64,000 bases of DNA from Haloimpatiens sp. FM7315 (GCA_041861885.1 JBGVUE010000001.1:1-64000); one strand, 5' to 3'. Positions 17,402 through 36,610 are shown, counted from the first letter of the stretch. Notes: generated by a model from the letters alone, not told the origin. Translations and numbers: made by a program.

Positions 17402-18898
17402 TTAAATTTTTTCTTCTCTAAGGGCTTTCATAAGTGATATGCATCCAAGAATCATAACAAATATAAATGGGAAAGCGGCTGCAACAGAAGCTGTTTGAAG
17501 AGCTTTTAAACCTCCTGCAAATAAAAGCGCTGTAGCTAGTAATGACTGTATAAGTCCCCATAATATTTTCTTTTTATTACTTGGATTTAAATCACCCTCT
17601 GAGGTAAACATACCAAGTACAAAAGTAGCTGAATTAGCTGATGTTATAAAGAAAGTACATAGTAAGAATACTGCTATCAAAGATACTATTGCACCTATTG
17701 GGTAATTTTTCATTACTGCAAACAATGCAGTTTCTGGTTTTGCTACTATAGCTTGTAGTACTTCTAGTTTTACCTTACCTATAATTCCAAGATTCATTCC
17801 TAAGCTTCCGAATATAGAAAACCATACAAAGGATGCTACGGATGGTGCCACTATTACGCCCATTACAAATTCTTTTATAGTTCTTCCTTTAGAAATACGA
17901 GCTATAAAAGTTCCTACAAATGGTGCCCAAGCTATCCACCATGCCCAGTAGAATATTGTCCAACCATTTATCCATGAATTATCACCAAAAGCATGTATAC
18001 TTAAACTATCTTGGATAAAAGTTCCTACATAAGAACCTAATCCATTAGTAAGAGAATTTATCATTTTTAAACTTGGTCCAATTAAGAAAGATAATACCAC
18101 TAAAATTATGGCAGCCCATAAGTTTATATCTGATAATATTTTAATACCTTTTTCTATACCACTAACTGCAGTCCATATAAATATAGCTGTAACTACACCT
18201 ATTATAGCTAATTGAACCACTTTAGTTTCTGGTATATTAAATATATATTTTAAACCACTGTTAATTTGAAGTGTGCCAAGACCTAAGGATGTAGCAACTC
18301 CAGCAACTGTAGCAAATACCGCTAATATATCTATTAATTTACCAATAGGACCTTTAACCCTATCTTCCCCTAATAGCGGTATAAATATACTACTAATTAA
18401 ACCGGGTTTGTTTTTTCTAAATTGAAAATATGCCAAAGCAAGACCTATTATGCTGTAGTTTGCCCAGGGATGAAATCCCCAATGTTTGAAAGAAACTTTC
18501 ATTGCAAAATCCGCAGCTTCAGCTGTGCCTGGCTTTATTCCTGGAGGTGCAACAAAATGTGATAAGGGTTCTGCAACTCCCCAAAATACAAGTCCTATGC
18601 CCATACCTGCACCAAATAGCATTGCAAACCAAGATGCTGTACTAAAATCAGGTTTCGAATCATCTGCGCCTAATTTTATTTTTCCATACTTACTAAAAGC
18701 TAAAGCTAAAGCAAATATTACAAAAAAGAGCATAGAAATCAAATAAGACCATCCAAATTTATCTGTTAAAAATGCAAACACTGCATTAGCACCATTATTA
18801 AATTGAACTGGAAATGTGATTCCAACCAATGCAATTAAAATTGATATAAATAGGGAAATATAGAAAACCGAATTATTTTTAGCTTTTGAATTATTCAT
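17402..18898 (-). CDS. BCCT-family betaine/carnitine/choline transporter
   Basis: Secondary transporter of quaternary ammonium compounds, 498 residues with about twelve membrane helices. The family signature FYWAWWIAWAPFVGTFIARI followed by SKGRTIKEF is intact, as are the early GMGIGLVFWGVAEPLSHF and the helix 4 region HWGFHPWANYSIIGLALAY. It lies downstream of grdI-grdH on the same strand, as the BCCT gene does in known betaine reductase clusters, so uptake of glycine betaine as a Stickland electron acceptor is the likely role (inference). SD AAGGGGG before ATG. A hairpin separates it from grdH. Confidence 0.93.
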   Translation of the reverse strand: MNNSKAKNNSVFYISLFISILIALVGITFPVQFNNGANAVFAFLTDKFGWSYLISMLFFVIFALALAFSKYGKIKLGADDSKPDFSTASWFAMLFGAGMGIGLVFWGVAEPLSHFVAPPGIKPGTAEAADFAMKVSFKHWGFHPWANYSIIGLALAYFQFRKNKPGLISSIFIPLLGEDRVKGPIGKLIDILAVFATVAGVATSLGLGTLQINSGLKYIFNIPETKVVQLAIIGVVTAIFIWTAVSGIEKGIKILSDINLWAAIILVVLSFLIGPSLKMINSLTNGLGSYVGTFIQDSLSIHAFGDNSWINGWTIFYWAWWIAWAPFVGTFIARISKGRTIKEFVMGVIVAPSVASFVWFSIFGSLGMNLGIIGKVKLEVLQAIVAKPETALFAVMKNYPIGAIVSLIAVFLLCTFFITSANSATFVLGMFTSEGDLNPSNKKKILWGLIQSLLATALLFAGGLKALQTASVAAAFPFIFVMILGCISLMKALREEKI

Positions 18899-18997
18899 TT
18901 TATACCCCCTTAAACATAATAACTACCCATAACTGCTTTAAAATATTCTTATAAAACCTATTTTGTACACATAAAAATTTTTTAATTTTATTTTTAA

Positions 18998-19030
18998 AAT
19001 TAAGAAGAGATTTGAAACCTCTTCTTAATT
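18998..19030 (-). terminator. Hairpin between grdH and the BCCT gene
   Basis: A perfect 12-bp stem (AATTAAGAAGAG and its complement) with a 9-nt loop, 44 bp after the grdH stop. The tract that follows on the minus strand is AT-rich rather than pure T, so it may only attenuate transcription into the transporter gene. Confidence 0.6.
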
Positions 19031-19074
19031 CCAATACATTGTGCCCTATGTGAACAGTAAAATCTTAACCCACT

Positions 19075-20385
19075 TTAGAATTTTACTTTAAAAATTGTCT
19101 GTTCTTTTACCTCTGTAGCTAAAGCATCTAGTGCAACTCCTACTCTATAGTAACGCAATTTCCATTGTTCTTCTTTAGTTGTAGCTGGATCTCCTAATGG
19201 ATATGGTATTGATATTGTTGGAACTATTTTGTTTGATCCAACAGTCTTTGCAACTGGTATTAAGTTAGCCATTTGAACTACTGGGAAACCTGCTCTTTCA
19301 ATTTCTTTAACCATCGTTGCACCGCAACGAGTACAAGTTCCTCATGTAGACACCATTATAACTCCATCAACATTTGCTTCTTTTAGGTATACTACTATTT
19401 CATTGGCCATTCTAGCTGCCTCAGCTTGTGTAGTTCCCGTTCCTACAGTTGTATAGAAATAATCGTGAAGCTTTCCTATTTTACCTTCTTTTTCATATGC
19501 TCTTAAAGCATCTATTGGGGTAATTACATCTGGATCTGCATCTGCCGCTGCTGGGTCGAAACCAGCGTGAATTGTCTTGTATACTCCACCTTTTAAATCA
19601 TCTACTCCTGCAATGTTATATCTTCCCCATCTAGTTGCTGAAGCTGACTGAATTCTATCTGGATTATCAACTGGAACTATTCCGCCTGTGTTTACAAGGG
19701 CAATAGTAGCTTTACTTAAATCCTTAATAGCTGGTGCTATAGGAACTCTATCTGCTTTTGGAATTGGAAGTTCTGTTTCAAATTTTTCTCCATTTAATTT
19801 TTTAACCATCATCTCTACAACTCTATCATAGGCTGGCTTTTTATCCTCAAGCCAAACTTGATGTCTTATTCCTCTTCCATAATATCCTTCTTCATCAGCA
19901 CTAAAAAGCTCTTCTCCTTTTAAGATTTTATTTCCAAAACTCGCCATAGCTTTAATATCGGATCTCATTTTTGCTGCACTATGACCACCTTTAAATACAT
20001 ACATTTCTTTTCTAAACATTTCAACACCAGGGTTTTCTATGTGCATAGAAGTTATAACTGGTACATTGAATTTTTCTTTTACTGCTTTACATATATGTCC
20101 ACAAGCTGCACCATATCTTCCTGCTTGGAATGCTGGTCCTGCAAAGAATATATCAAATTCTAATCCTTCTAATCCTTTAATTATTCTTTCTACAGCTTCC
20201 TCCTCATGAGAACCTATGAAATTATCTCCACAAATTATAGTATGAGTAACCTTAGCATCTAAAACTTTATCTAGCTGCATAGCAGGTCCTACTAATCCTT
20301 CTCTTATCTCAGGTTCAAAGTCTGCTTTATCTTCTCCACCTATTTGTCCAAAGAACTGATTTACATACAATATAGCTTTTTTCAA
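19075..20385 (-). CDS. grdH: Betaine reductase component B, selenoprotein subunit (in-frame UGA = selenocysteine)
   Basis: Substrate-specific selenoprotein that reduces the amine substrate and passes a carboxymethyl group to selenoprotein A. The protein has 436 residues with a TGA at 19342-19344 that must be read as selenocysteine: the context VST-Sec-GTCTRCGATMVKEIE is the invariant active site of GrdB/GrdF/GrdH. The N-terminus MKKAILYVNQFFGQIGGEDK and PAFQAGRYGAACG are also typical. A GC-rich hairpin just after the TGA is a candidate SECIS. It starts 13 bp after grdI behind AGGAGGT. The adjacent BCCT gene favours betaine (GrdH) over sarcosine (GrdF) or glycine (GrdB). Confidence 0.93.
19315..19329 (-). 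promoter_or_regulatory. Candidate bacterial SECIS hairpin
   Basis: Starting 12 nt after the selenocysteine UGA, CGTTGC-GGT-GCAACG forms a perfect 6-bp stem with a 3-nt loop. Bacterial SECIS elements are short hairpins right behind the UGA that bind SelB through apical-loop G and U bases, which fits. The element is also coding, so part of the conservation may be protein-driven. Confidence 0.65.
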
Positions 20386-20397
20386 TTAAAACACCTC

Positions 20398-21723
20398 CTA
20401 AAATTCCTTCATAATCTTAGGTGACCATCCTATTACTTGGTCTCCACAGAACATTGCATTATTTTCCATAATTATAGAACCATCTTCTCTTACAGAAGGT
20501 CCTAATATTTCGTCTCCAGCCCAACCACCGGATAATCCATCTCTTCCTAGAGATTCAAGTTCACCTAATACCGTTTCCATTGGAGGTAATTCTATAAGTT
20601 CGGAAACATTTCCACAAGAAACTATTGCATCTGCCTTTTCATCTAGAGAGAACAAGTGGTTGAGAATTTCCATCTCTTCCTGTACATTCATTAGTTATAC
20701 CTACAGTTTTAACTCCTGCATCTTCAAGTGCTGCAATACATGCTATAAAGTCTGCATCAGGGTTACCGTATCCTTCCTCAGCTACTATTGCACCGTCAGC
20801 TCCTAAAGATTTCGCAATCTGTGCTACAAATAGAGCTGATCTTTCCTTCTGCTCTAGGGCAACATTTAAGTTTGACATTATGACTCCTAAAAAATTTATG
20901 GATTTCCCATGTTCTTTATACAATCTCCTAATAGTAGGACAATTTTGAAAATCGTAAGTTGCCCATTTAGATGAGCAAGGCATAAAGCTTCCTGAAATTA
21001 TAGCTCCATCTAAAACTTCATTTGGATGCATAAATGTTGGCACCATTCTATTTGTATCCCAGCCGTATAGTAAATCATTATATCCAAGCTCTTCCATTTG
21101 AGATTGTGGCTGCATTACATAAACTACAGAAGGCAATTTTTGAACTTCCTCTGCTCTTTTAGTAACTGCATCTAACTCATAAGTTTCCACTTCTTCTGGT
21201 TCTAAATCCTTTACAGCTTTTGCTATAAACTCTGCAAGTTTATGGCCTGCCATTCTTAGTGCCCTATTTTTTTCTGCTGCTCTCTTTTTTCAAAATCTTC
21301 ATCAGTATCAGCTACAAGTACGATGTTTTTAAGTTGTGAAAAATAAGTGTATTTAGCTCCTTCTCCACTCATATCAATTAATCCATCTTGGAATCCACCC
21401 CAGTGTTTTCCTACAACTATAACTGAAGTCTCTTTTAATGCATGAACTTTTCCATCACCTGATTTAGTTAATTCCCCAGTATATCCTGGAAATATAGTTC
21501 TTCCATCTGGCCTTACCCTAGGTTCTATAGCTTCTTTAACCGGAACTAATCTAACTTTATCACCTGGTTTTACTATATAAAGGTCTGCTTCTGTTATATG
21601 CTCATCTTCCATTACAAAATCCAAAGCCTCTTTTTTGTTGATTGTTAAAATTCCATCATTATACGATGTCTTTTCTCCAAAAACAACATCTTTGACATGA
21701 AAATTTCCTATTTCTAATTTCAT
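20398..21723 (-). CDS. grdI: Betaine reductase component B, proprotein subunit (two frameshifts)
   Basis: Precursor cleaved to two subunits; the Cys of TNECTGRDGNSQPLV (codon 20684-20686) becomes the pyruvoyl group that binds the amine substrate as a Schiff base. Three blocks join: 21256-21723 (MKLEIGNFHVKDVVFGEKTS to DTDEDFEKREQQKK), 20651-21253 (RMAGHKLAEFIAK to SQPLV) and 20398-20645 (SLDEKADAIVSCGNVSE to MKEF). The first break is a seven-A run near 21267-21273 that needs eight. The second is one extra base in the CTCTCT stretch near 20643-20650. Joined length is about 441 residues, normal. The NFHVKD start suits the sarcosine/betaine type. Start ATG 21723 follows GGGAGTG. Confidence 0.88.
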
Positions 21724-21851
21724 TTCTTGCACTCCCTTCATTTTTACATATTTTCTTAATTTTTAACTATCCTGTACCAATTACTAACCTATAAAATATT
21801 TAGTACCCTTTTTAATATTTAAACCAATTTAACTAGTTAAGTTTTACCTTT

Positions 21852-21897
21852 TGTTACTTTGAATTACTATAAATATTTTCTTGTTACTTTATGTTAC
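21852..21897. repeat. Direct repeats TTGTTACTTT upstream of grdI
   Basis: TTGTTACTTT followed two bases later by ATTAC or GTTAC occurs twice, about 30 bp apart, between the grd -10 box and the grdI start. Three helical turns of spacing suggests a protein-binding tandem site or a structured leader. I cannot name the factor. Confidence 0.4.
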
Positions 21898-21901
21898 TCA
21901 A

Positions 21902-21957
21902 ATTATATCATAATCATGATTACGATTACAATTTGATTATATAATAATCATGATTAT
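21902..21957 (-). promoter_or_regulatory. grd promoter with two 12-14 bp palindromic operators
   Basis: On the minus strand TATAAT lies at 21902-21907 and TTGTAA at 21926-21931 (18-bp spacer). The palindrome TAATCATGATTA occupies 21911-21922, inside the spacer. It recurs at 21945-21956, where it extends to 14 bp, with 34 bp between centres. A dimeric repressor at the first site would exclude RNA polymerase. The divergent TetR-type gene next door is the obvious candidate (inference). The remaining DNA to 22192 shows only a weak TTACAG/TATAAT pair for that regulator. Confidence 0.65.
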
Positions 21958-22192
21958 ATTTTCTAATAATTGAGTATTTTCAATACATTTCAATTCACAC
22001 TTTGATAAAATTTACACAATTTTTGTTTTTATAATTATATTTAATTAATCTTAGAGCTATATTTTATATTTAAAATATGTAAATGCTTTTATTTTCCTAA
22101 TTTTTAGCTTAAATTTACAGATAGTATGTAATTTATGTTATAATTAATTGTCTATAAAGATAAAACTAAATTTTAATCTAATGGTGATAATT

Positions 22193-22844
22193 ATGATAAA
22201 AAAACACTACAACAAAAAAGAATTATGAGTTATTTTATTGATGCTACCTATGAGTTAATGGAAACTGAAGGAATTGAAAATATTACTATAAGAAAAGTCG
22301 CAGATATTGCGGGATATAATAGTGCAACCTTATATAACTATTTTAAAAATTTAGATCACTTAATATTATTTACCTCAATTAAATATTTAAAAGACTATAT
22401 TTTAGATCTTCCTTGTTATATAAAAGATTGTAAAACTTCTCTAGATAGATATTTTTCAATATGGAATTGTTTCTGCAAACATTCTTTTGAAAAACCTAAG
22501 ATATATAACTTAATATTTTTTCTCAGTTTAGCAATACTTTAAACGATACTATATCAGAATATTATTCTATATTTCCAGATGAATTAGGAGATTCAACTTT
22601 AAACTTAAATTCCATGCTTCTTGGAAATACGTTATATGAAAGAACCTTTTCTATTTTATCTTGCTGTGCATTAGATGGTTTTATACCTGAAGAATCCATA
22701 GGTGAGATAAATGAAATGACAATACTAATATATCAGGGTATGCTTAATAAGCTTTTAAATGCGAATTCAAACTACACTATAGAAGGTAGTACTAAGAAAA
22801 CTTTAAAGTACTTTAAACAAATAATAAAATCTTATTCTAATTAA
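22193..22844 (+). CDS. TetR/AcrR-family regulator, divergent from grd (two frameshifts)
   Basis: About 217 residues when joined. The N-terminal helix-turn-helix is typical: DATYELMETEGIENITIRKVADIAGYNSATLYNYFKN. The C-terminal ligand domain has no assigned effector. The start ATG 22193 follows GGTGAT, and the frame reaches the HTH only if the seven-A run at 22197-22203 has eight (MIKKTLQQKRIMSYF). The second break is a six-T run near 22516-22521 that needs seven (IFFSQFSNTLNDTISEYY). Its position and the palindromes in the shared intergenic region suggest control of the grd genes by a substrate or product of betaine metabolism (inference). Confidence 0.82.
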
Positions 22845-22865
22845 CTTATTTTTAAGCATTAAACT

Positions 22866-22940
22866 TATAGCTAGAGCGTATATAATCTTTTGCTTTGAAA
22901 CTATGGCAATTCATTATTTTACGTCTCTAGCTATATTTTT
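22866..22940. terminator. Hairpin after the TetR-type gene
   Basis: TATAGCTAGAG (22866-22876) pairs with CTCTAGCTATA (22925-22935), followed by TTTTT on the plus strand. The loop is long (about 48 nt), so the call is moderate. Confidence 0.55.
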
Positions 22941-23042
22941 TCAAAATTTAATAATTAACTTATCCATACAAAATACCTATCTTATTAGTTAAATTTTAAA
23001 TTAATAATTATTTGATTTATTTTTATAATTTTTTCTGGACAT

Positions 23043-23071
23043 AAAAAAAACGTACCTCAAACGAGATACGT
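23043..23071 (-). terminator. Terminator of rRNA operon 1
   Basis: A 9-bp stem with one mismatch (ACGTATCTC against GAGGTACGT, loop GTTT) followed by eight T on the minus strand, 3 nt after the tRNA-Lys CCA end. Confidence 0.9.
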
Positions 23072-23074
23072 TTT

Positions 23075-23150
23075 TGGTGACTCACCGGGGAATCGAACCC
23101 CGGACACCATGATTAAAAGTCATGTGCTCTACCGACTGAGCTAGTGAATC
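23075..23150 (-). tRNA. tRNA-Lys (UUU)
   Basis: A 76-nt cloverleaf with acceptor GATTCAC/GTGAGTC, anticodon TTT in loop CTTTTAA, a T arm with GGTTCGATTCC and an encoded CCA. It is the last gene of rRNA operon 1, 5 nt after 5S, and identical to the tRNA-Lys of operon 2. Confidence 0.97.
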
Positions 23151-23155
23151 AAAAG

Positions 23156-23272
23156 ACCTGGCAACGACTTACTCTCCCACAGGGCCTCCCCTGTAGTACC
23201 ATCAGCGCTTCAAAGCTTAACCGTCCTGTTCGGAATGGGAAGGGGTGTTACCTTTGAGCCATAGTCACCAGA
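23156..23272 (-). rRNA. 5S ribosomal RNA, operon 1
   Basis: 117 nt, from TCTGGTGACTATGGCTCAAA to GTAAGTCGTTGCCAGGT at the 3-prime end, matching clostridial 5S. Identical to the copies at 31610 and 49066. Confidence 0.97.
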
Positions 23273-23310
23273 TGCTATAGTTCTTAGAGTTTCAACTCTT
23301 AGAAATATAG

Positions 23311-23338
23311 TACTCCTCAGCTCTGCTGAGCGAGTTAC
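23311..23338. repeat. Short hairpin repeat in the 23S-5S spacer, operon 1
   Basis: The motif ACTCCTCAGC-TCT-GCTGAGCGAGTT is one member of a hairpin family (consensus CTCCTAAGC...GCTTAGTGAGTT). Others lie at 26350 and 26405 (operon 1), 31765 and 34774 (operon 2), and 49221, 52285 and 52340 (operon 3). Number and exact stem sequence vary between operons while the flanking rRNA genes are nearly identical. Confidence 0.65.
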
Positions 23339-23410
23339 CTTATAAAAACTTACTTTAACATAAGCTTTTTGAAAGAAACATGTTCTTTCAAAATTGCACA
23401 GTGAATCAAA

Positions 23411-28240
<4,830 letters not shown>

Positions 28241-28491
28241 TTATAATTGTAGAATTTAATCTTAAACTCAAATTCACTGACTTTATGATTTATCATCATC
28301 ATCTCTGTTTAATTTTCAAAGACCAATTTATCTCGCCGCCTTGCGACGACAAAAACTATTATATCATTTTGTATAAGCTTATAAGTATACTAATTCATTG
28401 TTATATTAATTTATAACTATTATTCTCTTTTTTCTTCGTTTTTTTATATTATTTACATACAGATACACTAGGAACAGTTTTATAGATTTTT
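28241..28491 (-). promoter_or_regulatory. Leader and promoter of rRNA operon 1
   Basis: The first 100 bp upstream of 16S match operons 2 and 3 and contain the 16S processing stem half. The match then ends after CTCGCCGCC. The TTGACA-17-TAAACT promoter of operons 2 and 3 is missing here. Instead an extended -10 element, TGATATAAT (-10 at 28358-28363), lies closer to 16S, with no good -35. This operon therefore appears to have lost its proximal promoter. Confidence 0.6.
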
Positions 28492-30293
28492 CTAATCCAC
28501 ATCTATTCCTATCATTTTAATTAAATACATTGCATTTCTAGTCTTTGAGGCTCCCTCTCTAATTTTATAGTCAAATTTTAATTTATTATCCTCATAATAC
28601 TCCATAAAATGATAATTCTTAACCTTAGAATACTCTTCTTCAAGACTACAAAGTTCTAAATCATGAGTAGAAATAAGCCCCGAAGCGCCATTTCTTCCAG
28701 TTGCTTAATTAAAGCTATTGCTCCACGATGTCTATCAATAGAATTTGTTCCCTTAAATAATTCATCTAGTAGGAAAAATACATTATCATTAATTTTTGCA
28801 TTTTCAACTACCTTTTTTATTCTAAGTATTTCAGCATAAAAGGATGATATATTGTTTTCTAAATTATCACTGGTTCTCATACAAGTTATTATATTCATAA
28901 GAGAACACCTAAAATCCTCTGCACAAACTGGAGATCCAATATAAGCTAGAACTAAATTTGTACCTATAGTCCTTAAAAACGTGCTTTTACCAGACATATT
29001 AGATCCTGTTATTAAAAGTATATTTCGCTTTTGTTCTATATTAATGCTATTGCACACCATATTGTCACCTATAAGAGGATGACCCATTTTTGTAGTTTTT
29101 AATTTAAATTCACTCTTTGAGATATTTGGAAAAGCCCAATTTGGATTATCATAATTTATATTAGAAATACTACTTAGCGCCTCAAATTCACCTACAGAAT
29201 TGAACCACTTTTCCAAATCATTTCCCCACTTAACTCTCCATTTTCCAAACTCTATCATAAATTGATAATCTAGCAAAAACATAATATTAAAAACCATAAC
29301 AATAGCATTTGCTCTATTTGCTATTTTTTCATATATAGATGATAATTTTTTTATAGCATCCTTTGCATCATACCCCTTATATCCTATAAGATCCTTCTTT
29401 AATTTTTTTAAATACTCGCTTTCAAAATCTTTATGAATGATTAGCTCTAACATTTTTACATATAAATATATGCTCTTTTTAAATTTATAAATTCTTTCAA
29501 ATTCACTATTTCTTTCTTTAATACCTATCATCAAAATTATCATATGAAAAAGAAAAAGTAAAAAAGGTATTTTATAACTAATTAAAGTTGTAAAAGAAGC
29601 CATTAATATTAAAAATAACATTAAAACTGGTAGCAATCTTGCAAAGAAAATCAACCATTTATTTGTGTATAGTTCATTTTTATCTTTTCCCCATGAATAT
29701 AATTGTTCTGGCTGAATTGGTTCATTAGTTATAACCATTCCTTCAGCTTCTAATTTTTGTCTCCATTCTAGGTTTTCAGAAAGTTCTTTAATTGCTTCTT
29801 GAGTAGTAGTTATCTCAGAAACAGATTTAAGAGGATTTTCTAGTCTTTCTCTTAGCTTTTGCCTACCTACAAAAGTCTTGGTGGAATTAATCCATTGAAA
29901 TACTGAACTCTTCCCGAATATATCTAAATCTTCTGAATAATTGTGCTGCAAATCTTTAAATTCACTTCCATTATCTCTAAATTCTTTCCACTTGCCATTT
30001 AATCTCTTTATACTTTTTTCATTTATCTGCTTTAAACTAATTAAATATCTTCTCTCATAAATCTCTTTATGATGTATATAAATTAAATAAATAAAAATAC
30101 TTAGAGAAAAAGCAAAAATTACAGCACTCATAAGATAATTTTTCGCAAAAATATTAGCTAAAGGTACACCAATTCCAATAATAAAAGTTATTAGCCTAAA
30201 ATACCTTATAACTTTTATGGATTTATCTTTATTTTCAATTTTTCTACTATATAATTCTACTTTATTATTATATTCTTTGGATCTATCAAGCAT
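28492..30293 (-). CDS. MutS-family ATPase with N-terminal membrane segments (frameshifted)
   Basis: About 600 residues. The C-terminal third is a MutS-type ABC ATPase: Walker A ITGSNMSGKSTFLRTIG, signature-like NNISSFYAEILRI, Walker B FFLLDELFKGTNSIDRHRG, then the His switch STHD. The N-terminus lacks mismatch-recognition domains and has two hydrophobic hairpins (about residues 25-70 and 215-265), so the protein is probably membrane-anchored. The frame breaks near 28686; adding one A after GAAGAA restores ENGASGLISTHDLELC to a natural end, MIGIDVD, at 28492. SD GGAGG before ATG. Substrate unknown. Confidence 0.85.
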
Positions 30294-30449
30294 TTGAAAC
30301 CTCCAAGTTTTTTAAAAATTATTTTATAATTTATCTATATTATTACATATTTTAAATACTCGCTCTTTAAATATAGTCATATTATTATATAGCTTGCTTA
30401 TATATAATGTCAATAATGTATAATTTTAAGTTGAAATATAAAATAATAG

Positions 30450-30498
30450 ACTTTGACAATAAGAAATTCTTGAATTCATCCTTATTATCAAAGTCTTT
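30450..30498 (-). terminator. Terminator after the PPIase gene
   Basis: A 16-bp stem with one mismatch (AGACTTTGATAATAAG on the minus strand) and a loop of about 17 nt, followed by an AT-rich tract. It lies 13 bp after the PPIase stop. Confidence 0.75.
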
Positions 30499-30510
30499 AT
30501 ATATTCTTTA

Positions 30511-31254
30511 CTATTTTATTTCTACGTTGTATTTTCCTTTTAATTCTTCTACATCGTCTAAATATTTATGACTTTGTTTTTCTTGAAGTAATCTATTTTT
30601 TATAAATCCTTCTACTTCTTTTAATTCTCTTGAAGAACTTTCTTTTTTATCTTCAACTTTTATTAAATGATATCCAAATTGAGTTTTAACAGGCATACTT
30701 ACTACTCCTATTTCTAATGAAAAAGCTGCATCTTCAAACTCAGGAACCATTTGACCTCTAGCAAAGTTTCCTAGGCTTCCTCCTTGAGCTTTTGAAGGGC
30801 ACTTTGAATATTTTCCAGCTGCTTCTTCAAAAGACAATCCATTTTTAATTTCATCAGCTATTTTAGTAGCTTCTTCTTCAGTATCTACTAAAATATGTTT
30901 TGCTGATACTGTTTCTGGAGTTTTAAATTGGTTTTTATTCTCCTCATAAAACTTATTTACTTCTTCATCACTTACAGTTATTCCTTTAAACATTTTTTGG
31001 ATTGAATATTGTATTAACGCATCTTTTTTTATTATTTCTAGTTGCTTTAAAAATTCATTTTCTTTATCTTGTTCTTTAACCTTAGCATCATTATAAAGTA
31101 GTTCGAAACCTACCATTTGATCTAATAATTGTTTTTTTCCTGTCTCTGAAGTGTAGTGATTTCTTTGATTTTGTGGCACTCTATTTAGAGCATCTTGTAA
31201 ATCTAATTCTGTTATCTCTACTCCATTTACTATAGCTAAAACTTTATTACTCAT
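30511..31254 (-). CDS. Parvulin-type peptidyl-prolyl isomerase
   Basis: A 247-residue protein with a SurA/PrsA-like N-terminal helical segment (about 1-110) and one PpiC rotamase domain: SAKHILVDTEEEATKIADEI, KYSKCPSKAQGGSLGNF, PVKTQFGYHLIKV. There is no signal peptide or lipobox (it starts MSNKVLAIVNGVEITELDLQ), so unlike PrsA it should act in the cytoplasm as a foldase. SD AAGGAG before ATG. Alone in its unit between rRNA operons 1 and 2. Confidence 0.92.
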   Translation of the reverse strand: MSNKVLAIVNGVEITELDLQDALNRVPQNQRNHYTSETGKKQLLDQMVGFELLYNDAKVKEQDKENEFLKQLEIIKKDALIQYSIQKMFKGITVSDEEVNKFYEENKNQFKTPETVSAKHILVDTEEEATKIADEIKNGLSFEEAAGKYSKCPSKAQGGSLGNFARGQMVPEFEDAAFSLEIGVVSMPVKTQFGYHLIKVEDKKESSSRELKEVEGFIKNRLLQEKQSHKYLDDVEELKGKYNVEIK

Positions 31255-31494
31255 ATTAAATTCTCCTTTTTACTTATATTTTTCAGTCCAATCTTAATTA
31301 TACACTAAATTGTCCCAAAAACTAAATTATTTTGCGTAATTATAATCCTATCCATACTCTCAAAAGAAACTTACCTTCTTAAATCTTTAAATATACACAG
31401 TTTAAAAATATTTTACTCACTTATGCACAAATCCTTGGCTACTTTTATTTCATATGTGGATAATTATAATTTCTTATTTATAAAATTAATTAAA
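31255..31494. other. Upstream region of the PPIase gene
   Basis: No gene seen. It contains TGTGGATAA (31455-31463), a perfect DnaA box on the minus strand, and the one-mismatch TTATGCACA (31421-31429). Confidence 0.4.
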
Positions 31495-31524
31495 ATAAAA
31501 AAACGTATCTCAAACGAGATACGT
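31495..31524 (-). terminator. Terminator of rRNA operon 2
   Basis: A perfect 9-bp stem (ACGTATCTC / GAGATACGT, 4-nt loop) followed by a T run on the minus strand, 4 nt after tRNA-Lys. It is the same element as in operon 1, but without the mismatch. Confidence 0.9.
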
Positions 31525-31528
31525 TTTT

Positions 31529-31604
31529 TGGTGACTCACCGGGGAATCGAACCCCGGACACCATGATTAAAAGTCATGTGCTCTACCGACTGAGCTAGTG
31601 AATC
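31529..31604 (-). tRNA. tRNA-Lys (UUU)
   Basis: Identical in sequence to the tRNA-Lys at 23075-23150, 76 nt with CCA encoded; last gene of rRNA operon 2. Confidence 0.97.
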
Positions 31605-31609
31605 AAAAG

Positions 31610-31726
31610 ACCTGGCAACGACTTACTCTCCCACAGGGCCTCCCCTGTAGTACCATCAGCGCTTCAAAGCTTAACCGTCCTGTTCGGAATGGGAAGGGGT
31701 GTTACCTTTGAGCCATAGTCACCAGA
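31610..31726 (-). rRNA. 5S ribosomal RNA, operon 2
   Basis: 117 nt, identical to the operon 1 copy. The spacer to 23S is shorter than in operon 1 and carries one hairpin repeat (31765-31792). Confidence 0.97.
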
Positions 31727-31835
31727 TGCTATAGTTCTTAGAGTTTCAACTCTTAGAAATATAGTACTCCTCAGCTCTGCTGAGCGAGTTACCTTGAAAG
31801 AAGCATGTTCTTTCAAAATTGCACAGTGAATCAAA

Positions 31836-36610
<4,775 letters not shown>

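Noticed and set aside
19342..19344. TGA in grdH read as a nonsense mutation or frameshift
   Set aside because: The surrounding residues are the invariant selenocysteine site of the family, and the frame is open on both sides.
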